Source of the DNA: Candidatus Methylomirabilis sp.
Lineage (GTDB): Bacteria > Muiribacteriota > Ozemobacteria > Ozemobacterales > Ozemobacteraceae
NCBI GenBank assembly: GCA_020722725.1
Contig: DYKG01000004.1
Coordinates: 56,798-120,797, forward strand
Direction: 5' to 3'
DNA length: 64,000 nt
Part shown: in pieces, positions 25,445 to 35,484 of the stretch
Position numbering within the stretch: the stretch's first letter is position 1
How the letters are laid out: every line of letters starts with the position of its first letter
Program-made: the position numbers and the translations under genes
Notes under the pieces: generated by a model
Seen by the model: only the letters and a program-made list of their open reading frames with translations
Told to the model about the DNA's origin: nothing
Databases searched by the model: none

Positions 25445-26930
25445 TTTCATTTTCTCCTGATTCGGAAGGATACCATTGATGTCCATGCTTCGCCAGCAGC
25501 TGGTCGGCCTCCTGCGGGCCGGCAGAATTGGCTTTGTAGGTAAACATTGGCTGGGCACCAGGTGAATGCCAGGCATTGATTATCGGGTCGATGAATTTCC
25601 AGGCTTCGGCTATTTCATTGCTGCTCAGAAACAGAGATGAATCTGCTTTCAGCGCATCCAGAAGCAGTCTTTCGTAAGCATCGGGTCGATAAGAGCCGAA
25701 TTCAGCTTCATAAGAGAACTTCAGGCCCACATCGGTTACTTTCATGTGCATTCCAGGTGGCTTTGAATTCAATTTCATCGTAATGCTCTCATCGGGCTGA
25801 ATTCTTATAAACAGACGATTCGGAGTAATACCAGAGCCCAGATCTTTAAAAATAGAGTGGGGGAGCGCTTTGAAACTGATGCAAATTTCTGTCAGGCTTT
25901 TGCTTAACCGTTTACCTGCCCGCAGATAAAATGGCACCCCGCTCCAACGCCAGCTATCAATAAAAAGCCGGCCAGCCGCAAATGTTTCAGTTGTAGAACC
26001 TGGCTTAACTCCTGGCTCTTGAAGATACCCTGAAATTGATTTTGCGGGATCAGCAATATATTGGGCTCTTACCGTTTCTTCTGCAACCTGGTCAGCGCTG
26101 TAGCGCCTGATTGCCTTGAGAACCTTGTTCTTCTCAAGATGAAGATCAGACGGGCGGTTACTCAATGGCGGTTCCATCGCCACCATGCAGAGAACCTGCA
26201 ATAGATGGTTCTGTATCACATCCCGCAAAATGCCGGTCTGATCAAAATAACCTGCCCGGCTGCCAATTCCGATTTTCTCGGCAAAAGAAATCTGTACATT
26301 ATCGATGAAATGATTGTTCCACACCGGTTCGAAGAAGATGTTGGCAAAGCGCATGAAAAGAATGTTTTGAACCGCTTCTTTGCCAAGATAATGGTCGATT
26401 CTAAGAATCTGATCTTCTCTGAATGTTTCAAGCAAACGTTTGTTTAATTCAATCGATGATTCAAGATTATGCCCGAATGGCTTTTCAACCAAAACCCTGA
26501 TCGGGCAGCCCGGGTGCAGATTTTTATCTGAAAATGGTTTAATCAGCTTGATAAAGCTTCCCATGCTTTCTGGTGGAACGGCAAGATAAAAAAGACGGGC
26601 AGGGGCCGCCTGGGTTTCAACCTGATTGAGCCGCTGATAAAAGTTGTTTTCTTCATTATCAGCCTGGGGGTCAGCGGCAACGTAAACAATTCTGCTTTTA
26701 AGCTTTTCAAAACCATCTTTCAAAACTGCGTCCTTTTCCAGCCCTGCCTTAGCCGTAAATTTTTCGATGAATTCATGGCTGCCCATCATGGATCTGCCGG
26801 TTACATAAACATGAAAGTCTCTGACCAGCAGGCCGGCCGATTCCAGACGGCAAAGCGCCGGAATGAGCTTACGAAGAGAAAGATCGCCTGTTCCGCCAAA
26901 AATAACGATTGATGATGCGCAGAAAAACAT
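25437..26930 (-). CDS. zwf: Glucose-6-phosphate 1-dehydrogenase
   Basis: A full-length 497-residue enzyme. The N-terminal Rossmann loop is IVIFGGTGDLSLRKLIPAL, and the active-site signature RIDHYLGKEAVQNILFMRF carries the catalytic His region. It oxidises glucose 6-phosphate with NAD(P)+, and pgl follows with overlapping ends. The ATG is preceded by GGAA. The pair zwf-pgl without gnd suggests either an unlinked gnd or use through another route. Confidence 0.96.
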   Translation of the reverse strand: MFFCASSIVIFGGTGDLSLRKLIPALCRLESAGLLVRDFHVYVTGRSMMGSHEFIEKFTAKAGLEKDAVLKDGFEKLKSRIVYVAADPQADNEENNFYQRLNQVETQAAPARLFYLAVPPESMGSFIKLIKPFSDKNLHPGCPIRVLVEKPFGHNLESSIELNKRLLETFREDQILRIDHYLGKEAVQNILFMRFANIFFEPVWNNHFIDNVQISFAEKIGIGSRAGYFDQTGILRDVIQNHLLQVLCMVAMEPPLSNRPSDLHLEKNKVLKAIRRYSADQVAEETVRAQYIADPAKSISGYLQEPGVKPGSTTETFAAGRLFIDSWRWSGVPFYLRAGKRLSKSLTEICISFKALPHSIFKDLGSGITPNRLFIRIQPDESITMKLNSKPPGMHMKVTDVGLKFSYEAEFGSYRPDAYERLLLDALKADSSLFLSSNEIAEAWKFIDPIINAWHSPGAQPMFTYKANSAGPQEADQLLAKHGHQWYPSESGENEND

Positions 26931-26996
26931 GGGTTTATTCCTTTTGTGGCACGGTTGAAAGCTCTATAAGCCGGCGATTGAATCTGATTTTTATCC

Positions 26997-27182
26997 TTAT
27001 TTTTTCTGATCGCGAATGAATGCCTCGATGCTGCGGTCATATGTTTTTTCGCCTTCTTTGCTGAAAAAGCAGCCGGGAATCTCGTTCATTCTGCGGTGAT
27101 AAGCAACGCACTCACAGCATTTATGCCTCTTTCCACAAGAATAAGTGCAGGTGCAGGGCAGTTTATTGTCACATGAACTCAT
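26997..27182 (-). CDS. Small Cys-rich protein (DUF6485-like)
   Basis: A 61-residue cytosolic protein with eight Cys: CDNKLPCTCTYSCGKRHKCC then ECVAYHR, followed by PGCFF. This arrangement, with KCCECVAYHR and a PxCxF end, matches small Cys-rich proteins that I recall as DUF6485. It probably binds metal; the function is unknown. The start is well supported by GGAGGG 6 bases upstream of the ATG. It sits about 65 bases upstream of zwf on the same strand. Confidence 0.75.
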   Translation of the reverse strand: MSSCDNKLPCTCTYSCGKRHKCCECVAYHRRMNEIPGCFFSKEGEKTYDRSIEAFIRDQKK

Positions 27183-27313
27183 ATTTTCCCTCCGGTTTTT
27201 TTGCTATTGTACCTTTTTTATGAAAGTTCTTCAAATAGTCTGAAGCTCGAAAAAAGCCCTGGACTTTTTTGTCTCTTTTTATAACTTGTATTGATTACCG
27301 AATTTATTCGTAA

Positions 27314-27338
27314 TGGTCGGACCCCGCGCCGACCCGCT
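27314..27338. repeat. Palindromic repeat, family 1, copy 3
   Basis: GGTCGG pairs with CCGACC, with the same CGTA and CCCGCT flanks as the other copies. It lies in the 260-base gap between the DUF6485-like gene and the FN3 protein gene, where I see no further gene. Confidence 0.6.
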
Positions 27339-27445
27339 AAATTAATTGTGTGATTAAACAAATGATTGGCATTAATCGGTTTTGCGAATTGGTAACTTTG
27401 CCAGAATGAAATGGTGGCATGATCGAACAGTGGAATAAACATTCT

Positions 27446-29095
27446 ATGAGGACTATGAAAAATAAGCATACACGATCAATTTTGAACATTTTTATGCTTG
27501 GGCTGGCTATTTCTGCGATTGTAATGATAAGCATGCTTGAAGCAGAGCCGGTTAACGAAAAAAGCTCTGAATATTTCAGTCAGAAACCAACGATCGGTAA
27601 TCTGAAGCCCGACCAGTTCGATGCTGCCTGGACCACCTATCCCCGGTTCAACGACCGCACCCATTATCAGGTACAGCTTAACCACAGCCTGTACGGGTCA
27701 TCATTGAAAACCCTTAATACTACGGTAAAACACCTTGAACCTGGCGGAAACTACGAAGTTGCCGTAGTAACCTACCAGGATGGCGTGGTGGTAGGCGTTT
27801 CAAGTGCTGTTACACTTCTGATGCCCCCTGGTGCTCCCACCGGTGTAACCGTATATGACATTGCTTCGTCTGGTTTCAAAGTTATCTGGCAGCAGGTCAG
27901 CAGTGCCCTTAAATATCGGGTTTACCGTTTTCCTGACCAGCTGCTTGCCGAGGTGGACGAGCCGGCAAACAAGGCATCTGTAGCCGGTTTGAACCCAAGT
28001 GAAAGATTCAATATTTTTGTTACTTCAGTTAACTCAAGTGGCGAATCTTACCCGTCTGAATCTCAATTGGTGCAGCTGTTACCGCCTCCCCCGGCTCTCA
28101 GTATAGTCGAGCAGGAAATCGGGCAGACCTGGGTCGGCATTAAATGGAACGCCATCGAAAATGCCACTGCTTATCGAATCATTGTCAACGAAGCCGAAGT
28201 CGCCAATCTCGCATCGGGCACGCTTGCTTATAGAATCGAAAACCTCGCGGCGGGAACCACCGTCAGCATAAAAATGCGTGCCGAAAACACTCAGGGCCTC
28301 TCTGAGGAATCTGAAGCCATAATTGTTCAACTGCTCCCCGCAACCCCATTTCTGGCAGTAACCGACATTTCGTCGTTTTCATGCAATCTCCAGTGGTCGA
28401 TTGCCACCGGCTCGACTTATTACAAGGTTTTTGAAAACAATGACTGGTGCATTCAAAATCTGCCCGCATCCAACAATCAGTTTACCGTCAGCCAGTATGT
28501 CACCCCGGGAATGACCGCAACTTACACCATCAAAGCCGGCAATGGCACCGGTGAGTCAGAATTTTCAAACGCGGTTGTCGTAACTTTCACCAGCTCGTCA
28601 GCAACCCGCATCGAGCCACTTGCATCAGATCTTTTACCCGATCTTCTACAGGCAAACGGCAGTCGCCTTGGCGAAGCCTTGCGTGGGGCACCGCTGGTAA
28701 CCGTTTATTTTCCCCATGATCTTACCGGTCTGGAGCTCTCGCTTGAGGCGACCTGGCTTGACCGTCTTTCTTCAGATACGAGTCTGCGAAAGGTTCAGTT
28801 CATGGGCATTTTCACTGTCGGGCCAGGCTTCTTTAAAGCGGCACGCCGTCATAACATGAACTGGAAAACCCCGCGCAACAATTCTGATCGCTATTATCTG
28901 CCGGGAAATCTGCCGCTGGTACGTTTCTATGACAGCGATGGCTGGTTGCGCCGCATGACCCGGGTGTCATTGTCGATTCTTACCCCAGAAGACGTTTTCA
29001 AAGAATTGCCGGAAGCTTTCGAGAGCGAATCTGATCTGATTCAACTTTACCAGGAAGACAGAGAAAACTTCGAAACCCTGCACCAGACCCCTTGA
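27446..29095 (+). CDS. Secreted protein with fibronectin type III repeats and thioredoxin-like C-terminus
   Basis: About 549 residues. After an N-terminal hydrophobic segment (FMLGLAISAIVMISML), probably a signal peptide or anchor, come four FN3-like repeats of about 90 residues (each ending like GGNYEVAVVTYQDG, SERFNIFVTSVNSSGES or TTVSIKMRAENTQG). The last ~150 residues contain LVTVYFPHD ... LPLVRFYDSDGWLRR, the layout of a thioredoxin-fold domain, but no CxxC, so it would not be redox-active. The start is uncertain: ATG 27419, 27446 and 27455 are in frame and none has a strong ribosome site. Binding to a partner or cell-surface polymer is plausible but not shown. Confidence 0.8.
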   Translation: MRTMKNKHTRSILNIFMLGLAISAIVMISMLEAEPVNEKSSEYFSQKPTIGNLKPDQFDAAWTTYPRFNDRTHYQVQLNHSLYGSSLKTLNTTVKHLEPGGNYEVAVVTYQDGVVVGVSSAVTLLMPPGAPTGVTVYDIASSGFKVIWQQVSSALKYRVYRFPDQLLAEVDEPANKASVAGLNPSERFNIFVTSVNSSGESYPSESQLVQLLPPPPALSIVEQEIGQTWVGIKWNAIENATAYRIIVNEAEVANLASGTLAYRIENLAAGTTVSIKMRAENTQGLSEESEAIIVQLLPATPFLAVTDISSFSCNLQWSIATGSTYYKVFENNDWCIQNLPASNNQFTVSQYVTPGMTATYTIKAGNGTGESEFSNAVVVTFTSSSATRIEPLASDLLPDLLQANGSRLGEALRGAPLVTVYFPHDLTGLELSLEATWLDRLSSDTSLRKVQFMGIFTVGPGFFKAARRHNMNWKTPRNNSDRYYLPGNLPLVRFYDSDGWLRRMTRVSLSILTPEDVFKELPEAFESESDLIQLYQEDRENFETLHQTP

Positions 29096-29105
29096 AAACC
29101 TATAC

Positions 29106-29139
29106 GGTCATTGAGCCTGCAACGCAGGTCGAAATGACC
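29106..29139. repeat. Palindromic repeat, family 2, copy 2
   Basis: GGTCATT pairs with AATGACC, inside it CCTG pairs with CAGG. Compared with copy 1 both arms changed together (GTCGCT/AGCGAC to GTCATT/AATGAC), which preserves pairing. Confidence 0.6.
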
Positions 29140-29150
29140 TGAAACAAAGC

Positions 29151-29188
29151 CCGGCCACTTCGACCTCTTGAAGAGTCTCAGTGACCGG
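29151..29188. repeat. Palindromic repeat, family 2, copy 3 (opposite orientation)
   Basis: CCGGCCACT pairs with AGTGACCGG with one mismatch, and CTCTT/AAGAG forms an inner stem. It lies 11 bases from copy 2 in reverse orientation, so the two could also fold on each other. Both sit between convergent genes. Confidence 0.55.
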
Positions 29189-29213
29189 CTATACACAACC
29201 AGTTTCTTTTAAC

Positions 29214-32200
29214 TTATTCAGTAATCTTCATTACGAAGCTTTCTGAATGGCTGTTGAATTCAGGAGCATACATGCACTGAATTTCAGCCATGCCCGACTG
29301 ATAAACGCCCTGATGCTGAACCCTCAGTTCATATTCGAATACATAGACGCCCTTGGGCAGGTAATCAATATAGAAATGGGTTGCCGTATCCCTGGTGGCT
29401 TCATAATATGCCAGGCCATCCTGATATTTATACTGTGAAAGCACACTGGTTGGCTCCATTCCGCTGCCGCGCTGGTCTTTCATGTGAATGTATTCCATGT
29501 CACGGTCGGTGCGCAGTTCGATGCGAACAACCAGCAGATCCCCAACTTTCAGGCTGTCGCCAACCGGAGTAATGGTCGGACCCTTATCGGTATCCTTTTT
29601 GACGAACAGGGTCTTTTTAAGTTTGAGGTTGGTTTCGTGAGGCGTCACTTTGCTCATATCTTCGAGATACTGCCAGTGAACCGCGCCCCAGGCAATTCCC
29701 GCATCTTTTTTGACCACCTCAATGTTACCCATTTCCGGCTTAACTTCAGCGCCTGAGTAAATTTTCTGGTAGTAACCGGTTCCGGCTTCGACCTTTTCGG
29801 GCTCAACCATGGCGCCGCCAAGATAAACTTCGACAAGCTTATCTGAAGCCAGCAGGTCGGTTCCGCGAAGAAGCAGCGCATATACCGCATCGGCGGTAGC
29901 CTTGGTGGTTTTCCAGTTCTGCGTCTGTTTCTGCTTGAGCAGCCAGATTTTGCAGTCTTCAACCATCTGTTTGTCATTGGCAACTTCATCGAAAAGCTCG
30001 ATCATAACGGCTTGAGTTTCAATCTCGGCACGATACCACCAGAACGAGATTTCGTTTTCGCGCCAGAAACTGCCCATTTCTTCATCGGTTACGCTGCGCT
30101 CTTTGATGCTGTTTACGATATCGCCCGGAACCTTTTTGTCGCCAAAACGCTTAAGTGCAATTGCCATGTGACCCTGGGCAAGTCTTGAACCAACTCTCAG
30201 CCATTTTTCTCTGGCTTCGTCGAGGAAAAATTCAACTGCGGTTCTTGCGTTGGCAGGTATCGGCCGTTCTTTCAGGAAAAAGCTGCGGCCATAGAGATAC
30301 ATCGCGTAGGTCGGGTTGATATTGCAATTCTTCTGGTAACCGGGGTGTTTGATGATTTCACGATATTCCCGATCGATCCAGGCGTCGAGATAGTTCAATG
30401 ACTTGAGCGCCATATCGACGTTCACATCGACACCAAGATGCTGCATGCGTCCAAAACCGGTCATTATATACAGGGTAATGAATGAATTGGGATACCCGCC
30501 GGGGAACCAGGGGAATCCGCCGTCAGAAAGCTGGTAAGCTTCTAATTTTTTCATCGACCGGCCCATTTCGCTTTCAATGCGGTTGGTGTCGAAAAGAACG
30601 CCGATTCGATGTTTCTGCTCGGTTTCATTCTTTGCATCGAGAACCCATGGAGTTTCAAGCAGAGCTACCGATTTCAAATGTTCATTTTTCTCAAGATTTG
30701 AATACAGGGCCTTGCCGCCCTGGGCTTCTTCCGCCTTCCAGGTATCAAAAACCTTTTTGATTTTCTTGTCTGAATTGGCAATGAAGGCAGCGATCCGGTT
30801 AGCGTAAATACGGTTGAAAATCTGCTCTGAACATTCATGAGGATATTCAAGCAGATATGGCAGAGCCTGAACCGCATACCACGCCGGGTTAGAAGTTACT
30901 TCCACGGTTAGGCCCTGGTGTTCAAGTGTTTTCGATGATTTTGATTCAACCAGCTTTTTGAAGGTGAATTTCTTCTTTTCGTTGCCTTTAATCGGCAGGG
31001 GCAGAGACTCGGTTACGAAAATGCGGCTCGAAAGTATCGGCAGCATTCCTTCTTCACCGTCAGAAAGATTGCTGGTTGCTCCTACCACCGTATATTTAAC
31101 CATTCCCGGGGTATAAGGAACCGAAAGTTCCCATCCGAAACCCTTTGATTCTCCAGCCGGAACACTGAATTCAAAAACATTTTCACTGAGCCTGAATTCT
31201 TCATTGCGGTTTTTATCGGTTACCGGATCCTGCAGAGTCAGGCGAATCTTGCCCTTCTGCTCAACATCTGAAAGGTTGGTAACTTTGGCAGTAAACCTCA
31301 GTTTGTCGCCTTCACGCAGAAATCTTGGCGGGTTGGGCTGAACCATCAGGTCTTTCTGAGTTACGGTTTCACCGATCAGGCCACCCGCCTGGGCATTGTT
31401 GCCATGGGCAAAGCCCAGAAATTTCCAGGTGGTCAGGGCTTCCGGAACGGTGAATTCCATGGTTACCACGCCTTCTTTGTCTGTCAGAAGGTGGGGAAAG
31501 AAAAAAGCCGTTTCATTCAGATTGCTTCTCGCCGAAACCTTGTCAAGATCTGGCTCGGGGCCTGCTGCTTTTTCTGGTGCTGCTTCCTGAGGAGCATTTC
31601 CTGGTGCGTCTTTTTTCTTCTCTTCAATGCTTTCAATTTCGGCAAAACCGTCGGCCATATCGGCTCTCTGCATCACGGGTGCAGCAGCTTCAGACATCAT
31701 CAGGCCTTCTCGGTTCATTGATGCCATTGGTGCGGGCGGTACTGCACCAACTGAAAATCGCATCGATTTTGATCTGGGCATGTCATCAAAAAAATAATTT
31801 AAAAAGTCATTTTGAATGTTCCATGGCAGCTGCGGATAGGTTCTGGTGCCAACCCCGGAATAATTGTTCAGGTCATTGCGCCAGCAGTAAAGGCTCGAAT
31901 TGTAGTTGGTATAAGTTGGATTGATGTAATTCCGATCCTGATAGAAAAAGCTGAATCCGTTCATCCAGCCGTGGGCCGCAAAAGCGTCGAGACTGGCGTC
32001 ATACATGGCAGCCAGCATTTCTATTGCCCCGGCTTCAGCCTCTTCTCCAGATATCTCAATTTTCCAGGTGTCTTTCTGCCCGGGCATAAGCTTTGATGAC
32101 ATGTGGGCAAACTTCAGATTCAGCTGCTTATTGGTCCAATTGATCGGTACATACTGAACATGATAGTATTCACGGTTTTCTTTAACCTGCATGATTCGAA

Positions 32201-35200
32201 TATTGAAGCCCCCACGCATATCTTCAGTGATTGGAACTTCAATCGCGACTTTGTTTTCTGCCGGGTCGGTCCAGAATGATTTGAGCAATTTGCGGCGATG
32301 CTCAACTTCAATGTAAGCCGGGCCCCTGTCATATCCGGTTGCCCAGAAACCTTTGTATGTGTCTCCCGGTTTGGCTGGGCTACTGGTTGTGTGATAAAAG
32401 AAGGGAACTTTGACCGAGAAGTTCTTCGCTTTATAATCAACAACCGTGAAGTTAAATATATATTTAACCTGATTGTTGTAGCGGTCGCGGCTTTCTGCTT
32501 TGATGCGGTAAGCGCCTTCTGGCAGGGTGAAATCGCAGGCGAAATTGCCGTCAATCGAAGTGTTGAATGATTCTTCCCTTACCACTTCTCCTTCTTCCCA
32601 GGTCTGAATGTTTGAGAGATCAGACTGGGTAGCAAGGCGACCCGAACTGTATGGGCGGCGACATGCACGGTTCGGTTGCTTCAGCTGATAAATCAGCATG
32701 GTGCCCGCACCTGGCAGACCCTTTCCATCGAGAGTGGTGGTTGATACATTTACGTTGAAGGGTGTCGCAGCTTCAACTACCGATGGCATTGAAACATTTA
32801 GAGACAATGCGGTATAACCGATTCTTACAATATGTGAACTCGAACGGGTTTCGCCGGTGCTATCGGTTACATCGGCATGAATGGTGTAATGGAAGGTTGG
32901 TTCATTTTCACGGGCAACGTTGCGGTCTGGCAGAGCTTTGAATTTAACTGTAAATTCGCCCTTTTTGTCGGTTACCAGGGTGCCGTGCGCTATTTCCTGC
33001 GATGAATTGTTATCCAGGAAATACCACCAGCACCAGGGGGGCAACCTGACTTCACGCACTACCCTGAATTTAACCTGGGCATTGTCGATGCTGGCACCGG
33101 TATAAGCCATGGCCCGCCCGGTCAGGCTCACTTCTGAATCAAGCTGAAAACTCTGGGTCGGTGTGTCGATCGACACTTTGAATTTTGGTCTTTTGTATTC
33201 TTCAACCCTGATCTGGGCAGCGCCGCCATAACTTTGGGCCTGAATGTTGTAAGCCCCGGTAAGACGATCGTTGGGTGCGATGAAACTACCGGAAAACGAA
33301 CCGAATTCGTTTGAAGTGAAATGCTCGAGCTTAACTTCCTGATAGTTTGGGTCTCGCAGGCTTACCGAAACCTTCGCCCCGCTGATCGTTCGATAATTGT
33401 TAGATGAAGTATCGAAACTGGCAACGATGCCCTTGAAATAAATGGTTTGGCCTGGGCGGTAGATAGAGCGGTCGGTGAAAAAGTAAACCTGGGTGTTTGA
33501 GCTGTATGGGTTGCAATCGTATGCAGCAAAGTCAAAATTGCGATAAACGGTGTGCCCTTTGTGCGAAGCAATGAAGAAGCCGCTGCCGTCAGTCGAAGAA
33601 AACCTTACCAGACCATCTTTGTCGGTGGTTCCGGTAAGCACCTGCCGCCAGCCCTTGTTGTATTCGTGACTGTAGCCCTTGACTCTGATTCCTTTCATCG
33701 GGTCACCTGAAACATTGTCTACCACGAATATTTCAGTATGCCGATCACGCTTGCGCATCGTCATTCCCAGCCTGGAAACCATTACCGGGGTTACCAGCAG
33801 GCAGTTGTCATTATTGCTGAAATTCTGTTTGACGCTTGCGCCCAGATAATAAAGACCTGGCTCAACTTCCGGTATGTCAACCCAGGCTTCCTGAGTTTTA
33901 TATTCTTTGCCGGGATCGAGTTCGGCGCTGAATTCGACACTGGGGCTGCCGGCAAAAATCTTCTCGTAGTTATCCCAGCGGATATCTTCGGGGGAATAGG
34001 AATCCTTTTCGAACAAAGAGTCTTCGTCTCGTGGATAAAGCCTGAAATAAGCTTTGTCGATATTTCTAAATGAAATTTTGATTTTTGAGCCATTGGGCAG
34101 CAGAACTTTTTCTGATTCTACGTTCAGTGTGCGGGTAAAGACCCGGTCTTTGATGTTTTGACAAATCTGTGCGCCATGACTTCCCGGATGGTTTTTTATG
34201 CCTTTTTCTGCATATTCAAGGGCTTCAACGTAGCGACTCTGATTGTAAAGCTCCTGAGCGATGTAGCCAAGAGCAATTGCCGAATGGGTATGGCTGGCGT
34301 GGCTTTCGGCAAATGCGTTGAGCCTTTTAATGTATTTTTCTGGTATATCATCACCTACGGCGACCCTTCTGACCCAGGCAAGCCTCAGAAGATCGTTGTC
34401 GAGCAACGCATCAAGGTTGTCGCTTTCCTGATTGTGTTTCATCAGGCGCTGCATCAGAACCACTGCGCGGTAGTTGCACGAATCCTTGTCGAATGCTTCG
34501 GGCTGCCAGGCCAGAAATTCTTTTGCCGAACCCATTGCCGGCGAATCAATTTCGACTTCAAATGCTCTGGCTGGCTTTGCCGAACTCTGGTCGTCGACCA
34601 TATAAAAGAACAGCGCTTCATGGGCGAAAAAGTCGAAAAGGGTGGGGCGCAGAACGGTTGGCTGGTTCCCGACCTCGATAAAACCATGCAGCCTTTCGAT
34701 TTTTTCTTTCTTCAGCTCCGCTTCCTGATTCAATACGTTTTCATAAAGATCACCGACGTATGCGAAGAGTTTGGGCAGATCCCAGGTGGTAAAGTCTTTG
34801 CCGCTTATGCCTTCAGTTCGCGAGCGGTTCATGAAACGGTAGCGGTTGCGTGAATAGTAATGCCAGTACCATTTGGCCAGAACGATCTGCAGAACCGGCT
34901 TTATCGATTCATCAGCCTTGCTGATTTCTTCTTCGAGTCTGACTATTTTTTCTTCAGGCTTGTTACCCTGAATATTGCCTTCCATCACGATTTTATCGCA
35001 AAGAGCCCTGACTGCATCTGGCATATCGCCCTCCCTGACTGCCATCTGGTAAATCGGCTCAAGGTGCTCGATGGCCGTTTTGGGCAGACCCTTGGCCTTG
35101 GCTTCATTGACCTTCTTCCATAAATCTGCCCTGCTCTCTGCTGATACCACTGATGTAAAAAGCATCAGCACCGCAAGAAACACGAATAAGGCTCGACAAA

Positions 35201-35210
35201 ATTTCTTCAT
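29214..35210 (-). CDS. Alpha-2-macroglobulin family protein with thioester motif
   Basis: A very long (1998 residues) secreted protein. It has a type I signal peptide (ending VVSAES), with no lipobox Cys. The first ~350 residues are helical with TPR-like segments (YVEALEYAEKGIKNHPGS). MG-type beta domains follow (DRSIYRPGQTIYFKGIVA near 590). A Pro/Ala/Met-rich, probably disordered stretch (APMASMNREGLMMSEAAAP) resembles a bait region. The alpha-2-macroglobulin domain is next (TTWKFLGFAHG), then the thioester motif CSEQ with Cys1460 in PHECSEQ and an alpha-helical TED domain. Bacterial homologues trap proteases in the periplasm and usually have 1500-1700 residues; the extra length is the N-terminal part. 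No pbpC neighbour is present. Confidence 0.92.
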   Translation of the reverse strand: MKKFCRALFVFLAVLMLFTSVVSAESRADLWKKVNEAKAKGLPKTAIEHLEPIYQMAVREGDMPDAVRALCDKIVMEGNIQGNKPEEKIVRLEEEISKADESIKPVLQIVLAKWYWHYYSRNRYRFMNRSRTEGISGKDFTTWDLPKLFAYVGDLYENVLNQEAELKKEKIERLHGFIEVGNQPTVLRPTLFDFFAHEALFFYMVDDQSSAKPARAFEVEIDSPAMGSAKEFLAWQPEAFDKDSCNYRAVVLMQRLMKHNQESDNLDALLDNDLLRLAWVRRVAVGDDIPEKYIKRLNAFAESHASHTHSAIALGYIAQELYNQSRYVEALEYAEKGIKNHPGSHGAQICQNIKDRVFTRTLNVESEKVLLPNGSKIKISFRNIDKAYFRLYPRDEDSLFEKDSYSPEDIRWDNYEKIFAGSPSVEFSAELDPGKEYKTQEAWVDIPEVEPGLYYLGASVKQNFSNNDNCLLVTPVMVSRLGMTMRKRDRHTEIFVVDNVSGDPMKGIRVKGYSHEYNKGWRQVLTGTTDKDGLVRFSSTDGSGFFIASHKGHTVYRNFDFAAYDCNPYSSNTQVYFFTDRSIYRPGQTIYFKGIVASFDTSSNNYRTISGAKVSVSLRDPNYQEVKLEHFTSNEFGSFSGSFIAPNDRLTGAYNIQAQSYGGAAQIRVEEYKRPKFKVSIDTPTQSFQLDSEVSLTGRAMAYTGASIDNAQVKFRVVREVRLPPWCWWYFLDNNSSQEIAHGTLVTDKKGEFTVKFKALPDRNVARENEPTFHYTIHADVTDSTGETRSSSHIVRIGYTALSLNVSMPSVVEAATPFNVNVSTTTLDGKGLPGAGTMLIYQLKQPNRACRRPYSSGRLATQSDLSNIQTWEEGEVVREESFNTSIDGNFACDFTLPEGAYRIKAESRDRYNNQVKYIFNFTVVDYKAKNFSVKVPFFYHTTSSPAKPGDTYKGFWATGYDRGPAYIEVEHRRKLLKSFWTDPAENKVAIEVPITEDMRGGFNIRIMQVKENREYYHVQYVPINWTNKQLNLKFAHMSSKLMPGQKDTWKIEISGEEAEAGAIEMLAAMYDASLDAFAAHGWMNGFSFFYQDRNYINPTYTNYNSSLYCWRNDLNNYSGVGTRTYPQLPWNIQNDFLNYFFDDMPRSKSMRFSVGAVPPAPMASMNREGLMMSEAAAPVMQRADMADGFAEIESIEEKKKDAPGNAPQEAAPEKAAGPEPDLDKVSARSNLNETAFFFPHLLTDKEGVVTMEFTVPEALTTWKFLGFAHGNNAQAGGLIGETVTQKDLMVQPNPPRFLREGDKLRFTAKVTNLSDVEQKGKIRLTLQDPVTDKNRNEEFRLSENVFEFSVPAGESKGFGWELSVPYTPGMVKYTVVGATSNLSDGEEGMLPILSSRIFVTESLPLPIKGNEKKKFTFKKLVESKSSKTLEHQGLTVEVTSNPAWYAVQALPYLLEYPHECSEQIFNRIYANRIAAFIANSDKKIKKVFDTWKAEEAQGGKALYSNLEKNEHLKSVALLETPWVLDAKNETEQKHRIGVLFDTNRIESEMGRSMKKLEAYQLSDGGFPWFPGGYPNSFITLYIMTGFGRMQHLGVDVNVDMALKSLNYLDAWIDREYREIIKHPGYQKNCNINPTYAMYLYGRSFFLKERPIPANARTAVEFFLDEAREKWLRVGSRLAQGHMAIALKRFGDKKVPGDIVNSIKERSVTDEEMGSFWRENEISFWWYRAEIETQAVMIELFDEVANDKQMVEDCKIWLLKQKQTQNWKTTKATADAVYALLLRGTDLLASDKLVEVYLGGAMVEPEKVEAGTGYYQKIYSGAEVKPEMGNIEVVKKDAGIAWGAVHWQYLEDMSKVTPHETNLKLKKTLFVKKDTDKGPTITPVGDSLKVGDLLVVRIELRTDRDMEYIHMKDQRGSGMEPTSVLSQYKYQDGLAYYEATRDTATHFYIDYLPKGVYVFEYELRVQHQGVYQSGMAEIQCMYAPEFNSHSESFVMKITE

Positions 35211-35402
35211 AACGCCTCCTGCAAGATTCCTGAATAGCTGACAAAACGAGAGACTTCAGGTATGGATTTAGGTTTTTCTTTTAACTTTTCAGATTTTACT
35301 GCAAAACCCAAGGCAAGACAAACTTTGCTTTTAATACAAAGCGCAGTGAAAAACATACCTCTGTCATCGCTGTAGTATTAGTATGCTGCGCAATATACCA
35401 AT

Positions 35403-35443
35403 AAAAAACTGAACTGCCCGGGGTAAGTGCTCTGAGCAGTTCA
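35403..35443 (-). terminator. Intrinsic terminator of the TPR protein gene
   Basis: On the minus strand TGAACTGC pairs with GCAGTTCA, then AGTTTTTT follows (plus-strand A-run 35403-35408). The arm is duplicated next to it (GCAGTTCAA at 35446), giving a slipped alternative. The 275-base gap 35211-35484 otherwise holds only the likely upstream region of the alpha-2-macroglobulin gene. Confidence 0.75.
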
Positions 35444-35484
35444 ATGCAGTTCAATTTGCTGAAAACCAATCTATTATCAGTTTT

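Noticed and set aside
34158..34853. 231-codon open frame antisense to the alpha-2-macroglobulin gene
   Set aside because: Fully inside a clear coding gene, with no start signal and no recognisable domains.
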